A stretch of 43,189 nucleotides of DNA, taken from positions 1 to 43,189 of the forward strand of contig NZ_JUPI01000065.1 of assembly GCF_001074805.1 (NCBI RefSeq), in the 5' to 3' direction. Below are positions 26,016-34,870 of the stretch, one piece after another. The notes under the pieces are model-generated. The model ran no database searches and was not told the origin of the DNA. It saw only the letters and a program-made list of their open reading frames with translations. Positions within the stretch are counted from its first letter, which is position 1. Every line of letters starts with the position of its first letter. The translations under genes were made by a program, and so were the position numbers. This DNA comes from Streptococcus parasanguinis. GTDB taxonomy: Bacteria > Bacillota > Bacilli > Lactobacillales > Streptococcaceae.

Positions 26016-27824
26016 TTATTCAACCGTTACAGACTTAGCAAGGTTCCGTGGTTTGTCGATATCGAGTCCACGATGAAGGGTTGCAAAGTAAGCAATCAAT
26101 TGGGTTGGCACCACCATTGAGATTGGAGAGAGATAAGGGTGAACCGCCGTCAAGACTAAATTATCTGTCTCTTTAGCGACATTTTCTTCTGCAATGGTTA
26201 AGACATGAGCCCCACGTGCTGCCACTTCTTGGATATTACCACGTGTGTGGCTGGCTAGGACTGGATCAGATAAGAGAGCGATGACCGGTGTACCGTCTTC
26301 GATCAAAGCAATGGTACCGTGTTTCAACTCACCCGCTGCGAAGCCTTCACATTGGATGTAAGAAATTTCTTTTAGTTTCAGACTGGCTTCCATGGCAACA
26401 TAGTAATCTTGGCCACGTCCGATATAGAAAGCATTGCGGGTTGTTTCCAACAAGCCACGGACTTTTTCATCGATCACTTCTTTTTCTGAAAGGGTTGATT
26501 CGATCGATTGGGCAACGATAGACAATTCGTGCACCAAATCAAAGGCTTTGGCCTTTTCATTGCCATTAGCTTCCCCAACAGCTTTGGCAAGAAAAGCAAG
26601 GGCTGCGATTTGAGCCGTATAAGCCTTAGTAGAAGCGACCGCAATTTCAGGACCTGCATGGAGCAACATAGTCATGTCTGCTTCACGTGAAAGAGTTGAA
26701 CCTGGCACATTAGTCACTGTCAAGCTTGGAATGCCCATTTCATTGGCTTTGACCAATACTTGGCGGCTATCGGCTGTTTCACCAGATTGACTGATAAAGA
26801 TGAAGAGTGGTTTCTTACTAAGAAGTGGCATTCCATAACCCCACTCAGAGGAGATACCGAGTTCTACTGGAGTATCCGTCAACTCTTCTAACATTTTTTT
26901 AGACGCAAATCCAGCATGGTAAGAGGTACCAGCCGCAAGTATATAGATACGGTCTGCTTCTTGAACCGCTTTGATGATAGCTGGCTCTACCACTACTTGA
27001 CCTGCCTCATCTGTATAAGCTTGGATGAGTTTACGCATGACGGTTGGTTGCTCGTCGATTTCCTTGAGCATGTAGTATGGATAAGTTCCCTTACCGATAT
27101 CTGATAAGTCAAGTTCAGCCGTGTAGCTAGCGCGCTCACGACGATTTCCATCGTAGTCTTGGACTTCAACGCTGTCTGCTTTGACGATGACCAACTCTTT
27201 GTCATGGATTTCCATATATTGATTGGTCTCACGAATCATGGCCATGGCATCTGAGCAGACCATATTGTAACCATCCCCAAGACCGATCAAGAGTGGTGAT
27301 TTATTTTTTGCCACATAGATGGTGCTTGGATCTTCCGCGTCCATTAAAGCAAAAGCATAGGCCCCACGGATGATGTGGAGGGCTTTTTTGAAGGCTTCGA
27401 GCGTAGACAAGCCATCTTCTTCAGCAAATTTTCCGATCAAGTGGGCTGCGATTTCTGTATCTGTTTGCCCCTTGAAATGGTGACCGGCTAGGTATTCTTC
27501 CTTGATTTCAAGGTAGTTTTCAATCACCCCATTGTGGACCAAAACAAAGCGACCTGTTTCAGAGCGGTGTGGGTGGGCATTGTCCTCAGTTGGTTTTCCA
27601 TGAGTGGCCCAACGGGTATGTCCAATCCCAGCTGTCCCTTCGACACCTTCTGCCTTAGATGACAATTCTGCAATACGGCCAACTGCCTTTACCAATTGGC
27701 TCTTGCCTTCACTAGCCAGGAAAACACCCGCAGAGTCATAGCCTCGGTATTCGAGTTTTTCAAGTCCTTGAATCAAAATATCAGTAGCGTTTGTATTTCC
27801 TACAACACCAACGATTCCGCACAT
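26016..27824 (-). CDS. glmS: GlmS, glutamine-fructose-6-phosphate aminotransferase
   Basis: Makes glucosamine-6-phosphate from fructose-6-phosphate and glutamine, the first step to UDP-GlcNAc and peptidoglycan. It has 602 residues. Cys2 (MCGIVG) is the catalytic nucleophile of the N-terminal class II glutaminase domain (about 1-220), followed by two SIS sugar-isomerase domains (about 290-420 and 460-595) and the conserved end [13 protein letters not shown]. No Shine-Dalgarno is obvious; a perfect hairpin (27836-27850) lies just upstream of ATG with AAGG around its loop. Two NagR-like operators flank its promoter. It is monocistronic. Confidence 0.97.
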   Translation of the reverse strand: MCGIVGVVGNTNATDILIQGLEKLEYRGYDSAGVFLASEGKSQLVKAVGRIAELSSKAEGVEGTAGIGHTRWATHGKPTEDNAHPHRSETGRFVLVHNGVIENYLEIKEEYLAGHHFKGQTDTEIAAHLIGKFAEEDGLSTLEAFKKALHIIRGAYAFALMDAEDPSTIYVAKNKSPLLIGLGDGYNMVCSDAMAMIRETNQYMEIHDKELVIVKADSVEVQDYDGNRRERASYTAELDLSDIGKGTYPYYMLKEIDEQPTVMRKLIQAYTDEAGQVVVEPAIIKAVQEADRIYILAAGTSYHAGFASKKMLEELTDTPVELGISSEWGYGMPLLSKKPLFIFISQSGETADSRQVLVKANEMGIPSLTVTNVPGSTLSREADMTMLLHAGPEIAVASTKAYTAQIAALAFLAKAVGEANGNEKAKAFDLVHELSIVAQSIESTLSEKEVIDEKVRGLLETTRNAFYIGRGQDYYVAMEASLKLKEISYIQCEGFAAGELKHGTIALIEDGTPVIALLSDPVLASHTRGNIQEVAARGAHVLTIAEENVAKETDNLVLTAVHPYLSPISMVVPTQLIAYFATLHRGLDIDKPRNLAKSVTVE

Positions 27825-27835
27825 AGTTTTTACGA

Positions 27836-27850
27836 TATAGCCTTGCTATA
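27836..27850 (-). promoter_or_regulatory. Hairpin at the glmS translation start
   Basis: TATAGC-N3-GCTATA, a perfect 6-bp stem ending 12 bases before the ATG, in the place where a ribosome-binding site should be. The only AAGG lies in its loop and arm. It may limit translation. Confidence 0.4.
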
Positions 27851-27902
27851 CTTTCCCCTTTACTTAGTCAAACGACCCATGGTCGATTTCTCAGTTACTT
27901 TA

Positions 27903-27922
27903 AAATTGGTCTAGTCTAATTT
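27903..27922. promoter_or_regulatory. NagR-like operator 1
   Basis: AAATTGGTCTAGTCTAATTT, an imperfect palindrome of the TGGTCTAGACCA type bound by GntR-family NagR in streptococci, which represses glmS and nag genes unless glucosamine-6-phosphate is present. It lies about 20-40 bases downstream of the predicted transcription start. Confidence 0.65.
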
Positions 27923-27946
27923 GACCAAAAAGCAACCAGCGGAGTC

Positions 27947-27975
27947 AGTATACAATGCTTCTTCGAGTTTGTCAA
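27947..27975 (-). promoter_or_regulatory. glmS promoter
   Basis: TTGACA (27970-27975), 17 bases, TATACT (27947-27952) on the minus strand. Start near 27940, leader about 115 bases. Confidence 0.8.
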
Positions 27976-27990
27976 CTAGGAAATTCAAGA

Positions 27991-28010
27991 AAATTGGTCT
28001 AGTTAAGTTA
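27991..28010. promoter_or_regulatory. NagR-like operator 2
   Basis: AAATTGGTCTAGTTAAGTTA: one half identical to operator 1, the other half degenerate. It lies 15 bases upstream of the -35, so the two sites bracket the promoter. Confidence 0.5.
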
Positions 28011-28064
28011 GGGTTAAGATTAGAGACAAAGTCATCTAGAAAATTTCCACTGTAAGAAAAATAC

Positions 28065-28084
28065 CTGAAACATAATCGTTTCAG
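28065..28084 (-). terminator. Probable terminator of the GH1 gene
   Basis: CTGAAAC/GTTTCAG stem with a six-base loop, followed on the minus strand by GTATTTTTC. It is 112 bases after the GH1 stop. Confidence 0.55.
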
Positions 28085-28196
28085 ACATTCGGAATGATTG
28101 AGAGTCAAACCGTTTGGGGAACTATTTGACTCCAAGTTTTAAAATGATGATGTGAGGAGGCTCAAATTGAGCGGAACACAGGCTGCGGATTTTGAT

Positions 28197-29582
28197 TTAG
28201 TCTTTAAATCCATTGGCTTGGCTTAGTTCTTTAAACCAATGGCCGGATTTTTTGAGGCTTCGTTTTTGACTTTCGAGGTCCAACTCAACTAAACCATAGC
28301 GGTTCTTGTAGCCATTGAGCCATGACCAGCAGTCAATAAAGGTCCAGATCAAATAACCTTTACAGTTGGCACCATCTTGAATAGCCCGGTGGAGCTCACG
28401 AAGATGGTCTTTGACAAAGTCAATCCGGTAGTCATCTTGGATCACGCCATCCTTGCGGAATTTTTCCTCTCCTTCGACTCCCATCCCATTTTCTGTCAAG
28501 ATCCACTCGATATTGCCATAGTTTTCCTTGATATTTTGGGCAATATCATACAGGCCTTGCTCATAGATTTCCCAACCACGGTGGGGATTAATCTTGCGGC
28601 CTGGCATGACGTAAGGTTCATAAAATTGCTCAAAGAGTAGGGGAGAAGCTGGATTCGGAGCATAACGAGGAGCTGCCACACGGAGTGGTTGGTAATAGTT
28701 AACACCTAGATAGTCGACGGTATTTTCCTCCATTAAGCGCAACTCAAAGGGATCATAATCCGGCAAGAGATCACGCTCCCGCAAGATCTCCACTAATTCT
28801 TGAGGATAATGGCCAAGAACAGAAGGATCTAAAAAAGATTTGGCTTGAAAGAGCTCGGCAATGCGAGCGGCTTTAACATCTTCTGGATGCTGGCTCCGAG
28901 GATAGGCTGGTGTCAGATTGAGCACAATCCCGATCCGGGAATTGGGATTCACCTCGTGACAGGCCTTAACCGCTAGACTGCTGGCTAACTGGGTGTGGTA
29001 GGCTACTTTGACAGCTGCTGCCGCGTCTACCTTATGAGGAAAATGAGCATCATAAAAATAACCAAACTCTACAGGGACAATGGGTTCATTAAAGGTAATC
29101 CACTGGTCGACCAGATCCCCATAGGTCTTGAAACAAAAACGCGCATATTCTTGATAAGCATAGGCAGTTTCCTTGTTTTCCCAACCATCGCCCTGCTCTT
29201 GAAGAGCCATCGGCAAATCAAAATGATAGAGGTTGACCAAGAGGTGAATCCCTTTTTCTTTAATCTTTTCAAAGACACGGCGGTAGAAATCAACGCCTAC
29301 TTGATTGATCTCCCCTCGGCCTTCCGGGAAAATGCGGGACCACTGAATAGACGTCCGAAAAGCTGTGTGACCGGTTTCTAACAAGAGATCCAGGTCGTCT
29401 TCCCAGTGTTCATAAAAAGTGGATGTTTTCTCTGGTCCCTGCCCTTGATAAAAGCGATTGGGTTCGATCCTATACCAGTAATCCCAGAGATTGTCACCTT
29501 TTCCATCCTGATCTAGACGCCCTTCTGTCTGTGGACCCGAGGTCGAACTCCCCCATAAAAAATCCTTTGGAAATTGAAACAT
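28197..29582 (-). CDS. Glycoside hydrolase family 1 (beta-glucosidase or 6-phospho-beta-glucosidase)
   Basis: A 461-residue cytoplasmic GH1 enzyme. The acid/base Glu166 lies in TFNEP and the nucleophile Glu364 in LTENG. Around the specificity loop (IDCWSWLNGYKNRYG, 416-430) a Ser (Ser420) replaces the Glu usual in enzymes for free glucosides, as in 6-phospho types, and Tyr429 is kept, but the Lys expected two residues before that Tyr is Asn427. The substrate is therefore uncertain. No PTS or regulator gene is adjacent. A good AGGAGG precedes the ATG; TACAAT about 35 bases before it is a possible -10. Confidence 0.9.
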   Translation of the reverse strand: MFQFPKDFLWGSSTSGPQTEGRLDQDGKGDNLWDYWYRIEPNRFYQGQGPEKTSTFYEHWEDDLDLLLETGHTAFRTSIQWSRIFPEGRGEINQVGVDFYRRVFEKIKEKGIHLLVNLYHFDLPMALQEQGDGWENKETAYAYQEYARFCFKTYGDLVDQWITFNEPIVPVEFGYFYDAHFPHKVDAAAAVKVAYHTQLASSLAVKACHEVNPNSRIGIVLNLTPAYPRSQHPEDVKAARIAELFQAKSFLDPSVLGHYPQELVEILRERDLLPDYDPFELRLMEENTVDYLGVNYYQPLRVAAPRYAPNPASPLLFEQFYEPYVMPGRKINPHRGWEIYEQGLYDIAQNIKENYGNIEWILTENGMGVEGEEKFRKDGVIQDDYRIDFVKDHLRELHRAIQDGANCKGYLIWTFIDCWSWLNGYKNRYGLVELDLESQKRSLKKSGHWFKELSQANGFKD

Positions 29583-29679
29583 GTCCTAATCCTCCTCATT
29601 CTACTAGCTCTATTGTAGCGAATCCTCCCCCAAAACCTAGGCACAATTTACAGTCTTTCTTACGCAGATTAAAGAAAAA

Positions 29680-29708
29680 GCCCCCTTAGGAAAAATTCCT
29701 AAGAGAGC
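29680..29708 (-). terminator. Terminator of the C26 hydrolase gene
   Basis: CTTAGGAA/TTCCTAAG core with GC-rich outer pairs; on the minus strand it is followed by TTTTTCTTT, ten bases after the stop codon. Confidence 0.8.
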
Positions 29709-29717
29709 TGGTCCTCA

Positions 29718-30413
29718 TTATAAGTCATTCACGACATATTCAAAGAGTTTGTGGTCTGCTGGACTCTTGTCAAAACGCAATTCCGGATGCCATTGAACGC
29801 CGAGAAAACGACTTTCATCTATGGATTGAACCGCCTCTATGACGTCGTCTTTGGGATCCCGCGCGATTACTTCTAAGCCATCTGCCAAGTCTTTGATACT
29901 TTGGTGGTGAAAGGAATTGATGCGACTGGTCTTACCATAGATCTCTTGTAAAACCGTCTGATCCTTGGTCACCAGCTCTTGGCTGGTATACTGACCTGGA
30001 TTGTCCTGCCAATGATCCTCAATGTCTTGATGCAGAGTTCCCCCTAGAGCGACATTGTAGAGTTGGGTCCCACGGCAGACGGTAAAGATAGCTTTTTTAG
30101 CCGCACGCGCTTCCTCAATCAAGGCCAACTCAAAAAGATCACGTTTTAAGAGGTAGTCATCGCTATCAATGGTGATTTCTTCTCCATAAAACTTGGGCAA
30201 GACATTTTGACCACCAGTAATGATGAGCTTATCGATCATCGACATGTAGTGTTTGGCCATATCCGCATCTCCAATTGGCAAGATCAAGGGAATTCCTCCC
30301 GCCTCTTTGACCGCTTCGACAAAACCAGTCGCCGCATAACTCATGTTCGCGTCTGGATCATCTGGGAAGGGTCTTTCATTTCCTGTAATTCCAATCACTG
30401 GTCTTTTTTTCAT
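29718..30413 (-). CDS. Class I glutamine amidotransferase-like hydrolase (peptidase C26, PuuD-like)
   Basis: About 231 residues. Cys in FTVCRGTQ and His/Glu in VQWHPE form the class I amidotransferase triad, and GITGNERP at the start is typical of gamma-glutamyl hydrolases such as PuuD, which split gamma-glutamyl amines. The true substrate in streptococci is unknown. The start could also be ATG 30425 (four more residues); ATG 30413 has GGAA at good spacing and places the conserved KKRPVIGIT at the N-terminus. It is a single-gene unit with its own promoter and terminator. Confidence 0.85.
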   Translation of the reverse strand: MKKRPVIGITGNERPFPDDPDANMSYAATGFVEAVKEAGGIPLILPIGDADMAKHYMSMIDKLIITGGQNVLPKFYGEEITIDSDDYLLKRDLFELALIEEARAAKKAIFTVCRGTQLYNVALGGTLHQDIEDHWQDNPGQYTSQELVTKDQTVLQEIYGKTSRINSFHHQSIKDLADGLEVIARDPKDDVIEAVQSIDESRFLGVQWHPELRFDKSPADHKLFEYVVNDL

Positions 30414-30450
30414 ACTTGTTTCCATATACTTTCATTCATTTTCAAGGCTT

Positions 30451-30479
30451 ATTGTAACACAATTTTAAGCCAGACTCAA
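30451..30479 (-). promoter_or_regulatory. Promoter of the C26 hydrolase gene
   Basis: TTGAGT (30474-30479), 17 bases, TACAAT (30451-30456) on the minus strand; leader about 30 bases. Confidence 0.7.
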
Positions 30480-30561
30480 TGGAGAGTTTTTGAAGAGAAG
30501 GCCTCTCCCTCTATAACAAAAGCTTGCTGAAAGGGTTAAAATTGCTTTCTATTAAAAAATC

Positions 30562-30581
30562 CTCAAGTGCGAAGACTTGAG
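30562..30581 (-). terminator. Terminator of the egtVU operon
   Basis: CTCAAGT/ACTTGAG stem with a six-base loop, followed on the minus strand by GATTTTTTAAT, ten bases after the egtU stop. Confidence 0.85.
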
Positions 30582-30590
30582 AATTGTTTA

Positions 30591-32111
30591 TTAATTTTTG
30601 ATAACCCCTTCTTTTAGCAAAAAGTCACGCGCCACTTGAGCAGCAGACTTGCCTTCTACTCCGACTTGGTAGTTCATCTGGCTCATTTGCTCTGCTGTGA
30701 TTTTACCAGCTAACTGATTGAGAATCCCTTCCAATTCAGGATGTTTCTTAAGAAGAGCTTCTTTCATGAGGGGTGCCCCTTGATATGGCGGGAAGAGTTG
30801 CTTGTCATCTTCAAGGACCACCAGGTCATAGCGAGCCAGCTCGGCATCCGTTGAGTAAGCATCTGTGATCTGGATATCACCGGACTGGATCGCCTGGTAG
30901 CGAAGGGCTGGCTCCATGGTGGAGACTTGTAAATGAAGTCCGTAAACCTTCTGCAAGCCCTTGTTCCCATCCTCTCGGTCATTAAACTCCAAGGTAAATC
31001 CTGCCTTGAGTTGTCCTTCCACCTTTTTCAAATCTGAAATGGTCTTGAGACCATACTCTTGGGCAATTTTCTTAGGGACTGCAACAGCATAGGTATTTTG
31101 ATAAGCCATGGGTTTGAGCAAGGCCAGGTCGTCTTGTTTCTTGATCCCATCTCGAGCCGCTTGATAGACTGCTTCTGGATCATGACTGACTTGCGGCGCC
31201 GGCTTGAGGAGACTTTCAGTCACGGTCCCTGTAAACTCTGGATAGATAGCAATATCCCCTTTTTTCAGAGCTTCATAGAGGGAGGTGGTCTTGCCAAAAT
31301 TCGGTTTGACGGTCACTGTCATGTCCGTGTTTCCTTCGATCAAAATTTTATACATATTGGCTAGAATTTCCGGTTCAGGACCTAACTTCCCAGCGATGAC
31401 CAGGTTTTCTTTTTCCGGTTTGGGAAGAAGACTTGGTGTATAGCTAGCTCCCAATCCGATAACCATTACCGCAAAAGCCGCAAAGATGGTCCGCAGCTTG
31501 GCCTTTTCCATCCATTTGAGAAGAAGGTTAAAGGCGATGGCTAAGAAGGCGGAAGACAGGGCACCGATCAAAATCAGACTGGCATTATTGCGGTCAATCC
31601 CTAGAAGAATAAAGGAACCGAGTCCCCCTGCTCCAATCAAGGCAGCTAGGGTAGCCGTCCCGATAATCATCACAGCTGCTGTCCGAATCCCAGACATGAT
31701 GACGGGCATGGCCAAGGGAATCTCGAACTTCTTGAGTCGTTCCCACTTGGTCATCCCAAAGGCGGTTCCCGCTTCTTCAAGGCTTGGATCAATCCCTTGT
31801 AAACCGGTGATGGTATTTTGAAGAATGGGAAAAATGGCATAGATGACGAGAGCTGTCAAGGCCGGAAGCGTCCCTATTCCCATGATGGGAATGAAGAGGC
31901 CCAAAAGGGCCATGGAAGGAATAGTCTGGAAGATCCCAGCTACCTGTAAAATCCAGTTGCTGGCTCTCTTGCGTGTACTTAAATAAATAGCCAGAGGCAC
32001 CGCCAGAAAAATCGCAAGAAGCAAGGTCAGTAATGACAGTTGCAAATGTTGCCCCAGTGCAGTGAGCCAGTCTCCAAAGCGTTCTTGAAAAGTTGCAAAT
32101 AGTTTAGACAT
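30591..32111 (-). CDS. egtU: EgtU, fused permease and binding protein of an ergothioneine-type ABC importer
   Basis: A 506-residue fusion: an OpuB/ProW-type permease (about residues 20-225, EAA loop [21 protein letters not shown] at 112-132) joined to a type F substrate-binding domain (about 235-506, beginning [19 protein letters not shown]). Length, fusion and sequence match pneumococcal EgtU, the binding and membrane subunit of the ergothioneine importer EgtUV. Older annotation would call it a choline or glycine betaine transporter. ATG 32111 has GGAGG eight bases upstream and overlaps the egtV end by eight bases; a longer reading to 32147 lies inside egtV. The thiol antioxidant substrate is taken from the family, not read from binding residues. 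Confidence 0.87.
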   Translation of the reverse strand: MSKLFATFQERFGDWLTALGQHLQLSLLTLLLAIFLAVPLAIYLSTRKRASNWILQVAGIFQTIPSMALLGLFIPIMGIGTLPALTALVIYAIFPILQNTITGLQGIDPSLEEAGTAFGMTKWERLKKFEIPLAMPVIMSGIRTAAVMIIGTATLAALIGAGGLGSFILLGIDRNNASLILIGALSSAFLAIAFNLLLKWMEKAKLRTIFAAFAVMVIGLGASYTPSLLPKPEKENLVIAGKLGPEPEILANMYKILIEGNTDMTVTVKPNFGKTTSLYEALKKGDIAIYPEFTGTVTESLLKPAPQVSHDPEAVYQAARDGIKKQDDLALLKPMAYQNTYAVAVPKKIAQEYGLKTISDLKKVEGQLKAGFTLEFNDREDGNKGLQKVYGLHLQVSTMEPALRYQAIQSGDIQITDAYSTDAELARYDLVVLEDDKQLFPPYQGAPLMKEALLKKHPELEGILNQLAGKITAEQMSQMNYQVGVEGKSAAQVARDFLLKEGVIKN

Positions 32112-32832
32112 GGTGAGCACCTCCAAATAAATCCGCAACAAAGTCATTGGCTGGCTGGGCTAAAATGGTCTCAGAATCCGCCACCTGCACAATCTCTCCT
32201 TCTTGCAACACTGCAATCCGATCGCCTAATTTTAAGGCCTCGTCCGTATCATGAGTCACGAAAATAGTCGTCATACCAAACTCTTTGTGCAATTTTTTAG
32301 TCAGAGCCTGCAACTGCTTGCGAGAAATGGCATCCAAGGCTGAAAAGGGCTCGTCCATCAATAGAATCTTTGGCTCTGCAATGATGGCACGCACAATCCC
32401 AATCCGTTGTTGCTCCCCACCAGACAGCTCATGGGGTTTGCGATCAGCGTAATCAGAAGCTGGAAGGCCTACTTTTTCTAAAAGTTCGACTGTTTTGGAA
32501 GCCACTCGCTCCTTGCCCCAGCCCTTCATCTCAGGAATGAGAGCGATATTTTCCGCAACTGTCAAATTAGGAAATAGGGCAATGGCTTGAAGCACATAGC
32601 CGGTAGACAGACGTAATTCGCGTTCATCATAGTCCTTGATGCGTTTTTCATCCATATAGATATTGCCATCAGTTGGCTCCAAAAGACGGTTAATCATCTT
32701 GATCATGGTGGTCTTTCCAGATCCTGAAGGGCCTACGAGGACCATAAATTCACCATCTTCAATGCGGAGATTGACATTTTTTAAAATGTCTGTATCCGTG
32801 TAGCGCAAGGCTACATGTTTATATTCAATCAT
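32104..32832 (-). CDS. egtV: EgtV, ATPase of the ergothioneine-type ABC importer
   Basis: A 242-residue ABC ATPase of the OpuCA/ProV class: Walker [11 protein letters not shown] near 36, signature LSGGEQQR, Walker [13 protein letters not shown], switch His in FVTHDTDEA. It stops soon after the ATPase core and has no CBS domains, unlike osmoregulated GbuA/OpuA ATPases, which favours a solute importer that does not sense ionic strength. ATG 32832 overlaps the end of the oxidoreductase gene by eight bases with GAGGAA upstream. Coupled to egtU. Confidence 0.88.
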   Translation of the reverse strand: MIEYKHVALRYTDTDILKNVNLRIEDGEFMVLVGPSGSGKTTMIKMINRLLEPTDGNIYMDEKRIKDYDERELRLSTGYVLQAIALFPNLTVAENIALIPEMKGWGKERVASKTVELLEKVGLPASDYADRKPHELSGGEQQRIGIVRAIIAEPKILLMDEPFSALDAISRKQLQALTKKLHKEFGMTTIFVTHDTDEALKLGDRIAVLQEGEIVQVADSETILAQPANDFVADLFGGAHHV

Positions 32833-33679
32833 ATTCTTCCTCATTAAGTTTTCTGTCTCTAAGAGTATCCAATAGGCTACTTGCCGGATGTCCTAGAACT
32901 TTTTCGATATCTGTTGAAACCCCAGCTTGTTCCCCAACTTTAATCGCTATATAGGTGCTGACCCAGGCATCGTACTCCCAAGTTTGTGCTGGCCATTTTT
33001 TCCGTGACTCATAGGCTTCTTCTACTGATTCATCCACATACGCGATGGCGTCACCGGTCTCTTTTGAGAGAAGCGCTACGATTTCTTCCATGGAAAGATC
33101 CTCTGGCCCTGTCAGATTCAAGGTTTGATTTCCCCACTCCTTAGGATTTAAAAGAATCTCTGCTGCAACCCTAGATGTGTCCTTACGGGCAACAGCTGAC
33201 ACAAGACCACTGCCTGCCGGACCACGAATCTCTCCATTTTCAAGCGCCATATCAATCAGGAAGTCCAAGTAAAAATTATCTCTCAAAAAAGTGTAGGTGA
33301 ACCCTAACTCCTTGATATAGGCTTCCGTCTGGGCATGATCTCGAGACAAGGTGAAAGTTGCCTTCTTATCTGCCCCATAAAAGGAGGTATAGACGATATG
33401 CTCTACTCCTGCTAGCTTTGCAGCATCTAAAAAGTCCTTGTGTTCCTTGACACGCTCTGGATTTTCCCGAGCAGAAACCATCAACAAGATATCAATCCCC
33501 TTTAAGGCCTCAACCACCTCTGGTGTATTGGCATACACTATTTTACGAATTTCCGCTGACGCATAGATCTTTGCACGCTCTGGGCTTCGTGCTAGATGGA
33601 CTGAAGCGATTCCCTTCTTATCGACAAGATTCGCCACATAAGAACCTAATTTCCCTGTTACCCCTGTAATACCAATCAT
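32825..33679 (-). CDS. NmrA-like NAD(P)-binding oxidoreductase (SDR family)
   Basis: A 284-residue atypical short-chain dehydrogenase. The N-terminal GITGVTGKLGSYV is a GxxGxxG dinucleotide-binding motif and the rest resembles NmrA/QOR2-type proteins that bind NAD(P) and act as quinone or aldehyde reductases or redox sensors. No YxxxK catalytic pair was identified with confidence. It lies between a marR gene (18-base gap) and egtV (eight-base overlap), so it is co-expressed with the thiol importer; a link to redox stress is inferred. Confidence 0.85.
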   Translation of the reverse strand: MIGITGVTGKLGSYVANLVDKKGIASVHLARSPERAKIYASAEIRKIVYANTPEVVEALKGIDILLMVSARENPERVKEHKDFLDAAKLAGVEHIVYTSFYGADKKATFTLSRDHAQTEAYIKELGFTYTFLRDNFYLDFLIDMALENGEIRGPAGSGLVSAVARKDTSRVAAEILLNPKEWGNQTLNLTGPEDLSMEEIVALLSKETGDAIAYVDESVEEAYESRKKWPAQTWEYDAWVSTYIAIKVGEQAGVSTDIEKVLGHPASSLLDTLRDRKLNEEEYD

Positions 33680-33697
33680 AACTGTTACTTCCTTTCC

Positions 33698-34147
33698 TTA
33701 GATGTCATTCTCTTTAGCTTTTAGATTTGAGATAATCCGCTCTTGATAGGCCTCAAATTCTCGGATTTCTTGATCCGAAAATCCTTGATAGAAAATCTCC
33801 CCCAATTCTTTACTGACACGGTCTCCAATTTCTTTTTGTGCCCAACCGAGGTCTGTCAAAGAGATATATTTTTTCCTTTTATCCTGCGTGCAAGGTTGAA
33901 TCGTAACCAAACCTTGTTCTTCCAATTTCTTAACCATGCTAGTCAATGTATTATTGGCTAGACCCGTCGCAAGAGCGATATCCGTAGCAGTTGCCCAACC
34001 ATCCTCTTTTTCCCAAAGCACTGTTAAGATCTTACCTTGTTCACTTCTGTATTGAGCATCTGGCTCCTTGCTCAAGAGTTTTTGAAAAAGTCGCCCATTT
34101 AACAAGCGTATTTGTAAAGCTTGGTATCCCCCTTGCATATTGTCCAT
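33698..34147 (-). CDS. MarR-family regulator of the SDR-egtVU operon
   Basis: A 149-residue winged-helix regulator. The recognition part is visible as ATDIALATGLANNTLTSMVKKLEEQGLV followed by the wing with TIQPCTQDKRKKYISLTD. It holds one Cys, in the wing (TIQPCTQDKR). It is the first gene of the operon marR-SDR-egtV-egtU and very likely autoregulatory: palindromes flank its promoter. AAAGGAG lies six bases before ATG 34147. The ligand is unknown; a thiol, quinone or oxidant would suit the genes controlled. Confidence 0.88.
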   Translation of the reverse strand: MDNMQGGYQALQIRLLNGRLFQKLLSKEPDAQYRSEQGKILTVLWEKEDGWATATDIALATGLANNTLTSMVKKLEEQGLVTIQPCTQDKRKKYISLTDLGWAQKEIGDRVSKELGEIFYQGFSDQEIREFEAYQERIISNLKAKENDI

Positions 34148-34162
34148 TTTGTCTCCTTTTTA

Positions 34163-34176
34163 TTTCTATATCGAAA
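34163..34176. promoter_or_regulatory. MarR operator, downstream copy
   Basis: TTTCTATATCGAAA, one mismatch from the perfect palindrome at 34220-34233. It lies between the -10 and the marR ATG, so a bound repressor would block transcription start or elongation. Confidence 0.65.
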
Positions 34177-34187
34177 TTTATATTTTC

Positions 34188-34216
34188 ATTGTAATCCTTT
34201 CACTTACATTTGTCAA
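34188..34216 (-). promoter_or_regulatory. Promoter of the marR-SDR-egtVU operon
   Basis: TTGACA (34211-34216), 17 bases, TACAAT (34188-34193) on the minus strand, bracketed by two near-identical palindromes. Confidence 0.8.
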
Positions 34217-34219
34217 TTG

Positions 34220-34233
34220 TTTCGATATCGAAA
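34220..34233. promoter_or_regulatory. MarR operator, upstream copy
   Basis: TTTCGATATCGAAA, a perfect 14-bp palindrome three bases upstream of the -35. Confidence 0.7.
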
Positions 34234-34403
34234 TAAAAATCTAAGAATATGTCCACAGGATCCTTGAGGAACTTCAAAATACCAGATTTTTTAATCCTTT
34301 TACACCATCTTCCTTGGAAGAAAATCAACCTTTATACTCCTTTTCGAACGACACTGAGTTTGACATCTCTTCATTATCATGCAGAATGAAATTTGTTAAA
34401 AAA

Positions 34404-34431
34404 GCCTCGGTAGGGTTCTTCCTACCGAAGC
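34404..34431. terminator. Terminator of yjdF
   Basis: Stem GCCTCGGTAGG/CCTACCGAAGC with T/A runs on both sides (TTTTTT on each strand), 23 bases after the yjdF stop. It works in either direction. Confidence 0.85.
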
Positions 34432-34454
34432 TTTTTTGATGAAAGAGATAAGGG

Positions 34455-34868
34455 TTAATGTCCTTTATGCTTCTCTCTTCGTTTTTGCTGTTTGCGTTCA
34501 AATTTCTCTTGTTCGAGCAATTGCTTTTGGACACTAGATTGATGTTTTGAAATCTTTTTTCTTTCCTCATACTGCAACTGTAATAGTTCTTTCGACTTGG
34601 AAGAAACTTTCTGATTTACTTGTTTCTTCACCATTCGCTGTAATCGTTTAGGATTCTTGATTTTTACATGTTGCTTAACTATAGCTTCTGGACTAAAAGA
34701 TAATTGAGTAAACTGAGTCTGTAAGATCTCTAGAATTTCATCATCTTTTGGCTCCTGACCAAATGTCACACGACAAACTTGATAAGTTTCTCGATAGACT
34801 TGTTCGAACAAACCATGCCAAAATCCATCTTCAAAATAAACTGTCAATCCAATTGAAATTGTTTCCAC
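34455..34868 (-). CDS. yjdF: YjdF family protein (DUF2992)
   Basis: A 137-residue protein matching B. subtilis YjdF in layout: N-terminal strands (GLTVYFEDGFWHGLFE), the conserved FGQEPKDDEIL, the KNPKRLQRMVKKQ motif, and a very basic, Gln/Lys/Arg-rich helical C-terminus. Biochemical function is unknown; the genes are controlled by an RNA that binds aromatic, azaaromatic compounds. The start is GTG 34868 with AAGGAGG eight bases upstream, just inside the riboswitch. It is monocistronic with its own terminator. Confidence 0.85.
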   Translation of the reverse strand: METISIGLTVYFEDGFWHGLFEQVYRETYQVCRVTFGQEPKDDEILEILQTQFTQLSFSPEAIVKQHVKIKNPKRLQRMVKKQVNQKVSSKSKELLQLQYEERKKISKHQSSVQKQLLEQEKFERKQQKRREKHKGH

Positions 34869-34870
34869 GA

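Larger units (their letters stand above)
27825..28196. other. 372-base region between glmS and the GH1 gene
   Basis: It holds the glmS leader, promoter and two operators (27836-28010), a terminator (28065-28084), and a hairpin GAGTCAAA/TTTGACTC (28102-28109 with 28125-28132) that looks like an intergenic repeat. No ORF was recognised. Confidence 0.6.
34148..34454. other. 307-base region between marR and yjdF
   Basis: It contains the marR promoter with its operators (34163-34233) and a bidirectional terminator (34404-34431). At 34234-34400 only a 13-codon ORF (34325-34366, minus) was noticed, with no support for function. Confidence 0.6.

Noticed and set aside
27825-27945. glmS ribozyme in the glmS leader
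   Set aside because: The leader is only about 115 bases and shows none of the ribozyme core I would recognise; streptococcal glmS is known to be controlled by NagR, for which sites are present.
34325-34366. 13-codon ORF (MSNSVSFEKEYKG) between marR and yjdF
   Set aside because: Too short, poor ribosome-binding site, no promoter and no conserved feature visible.
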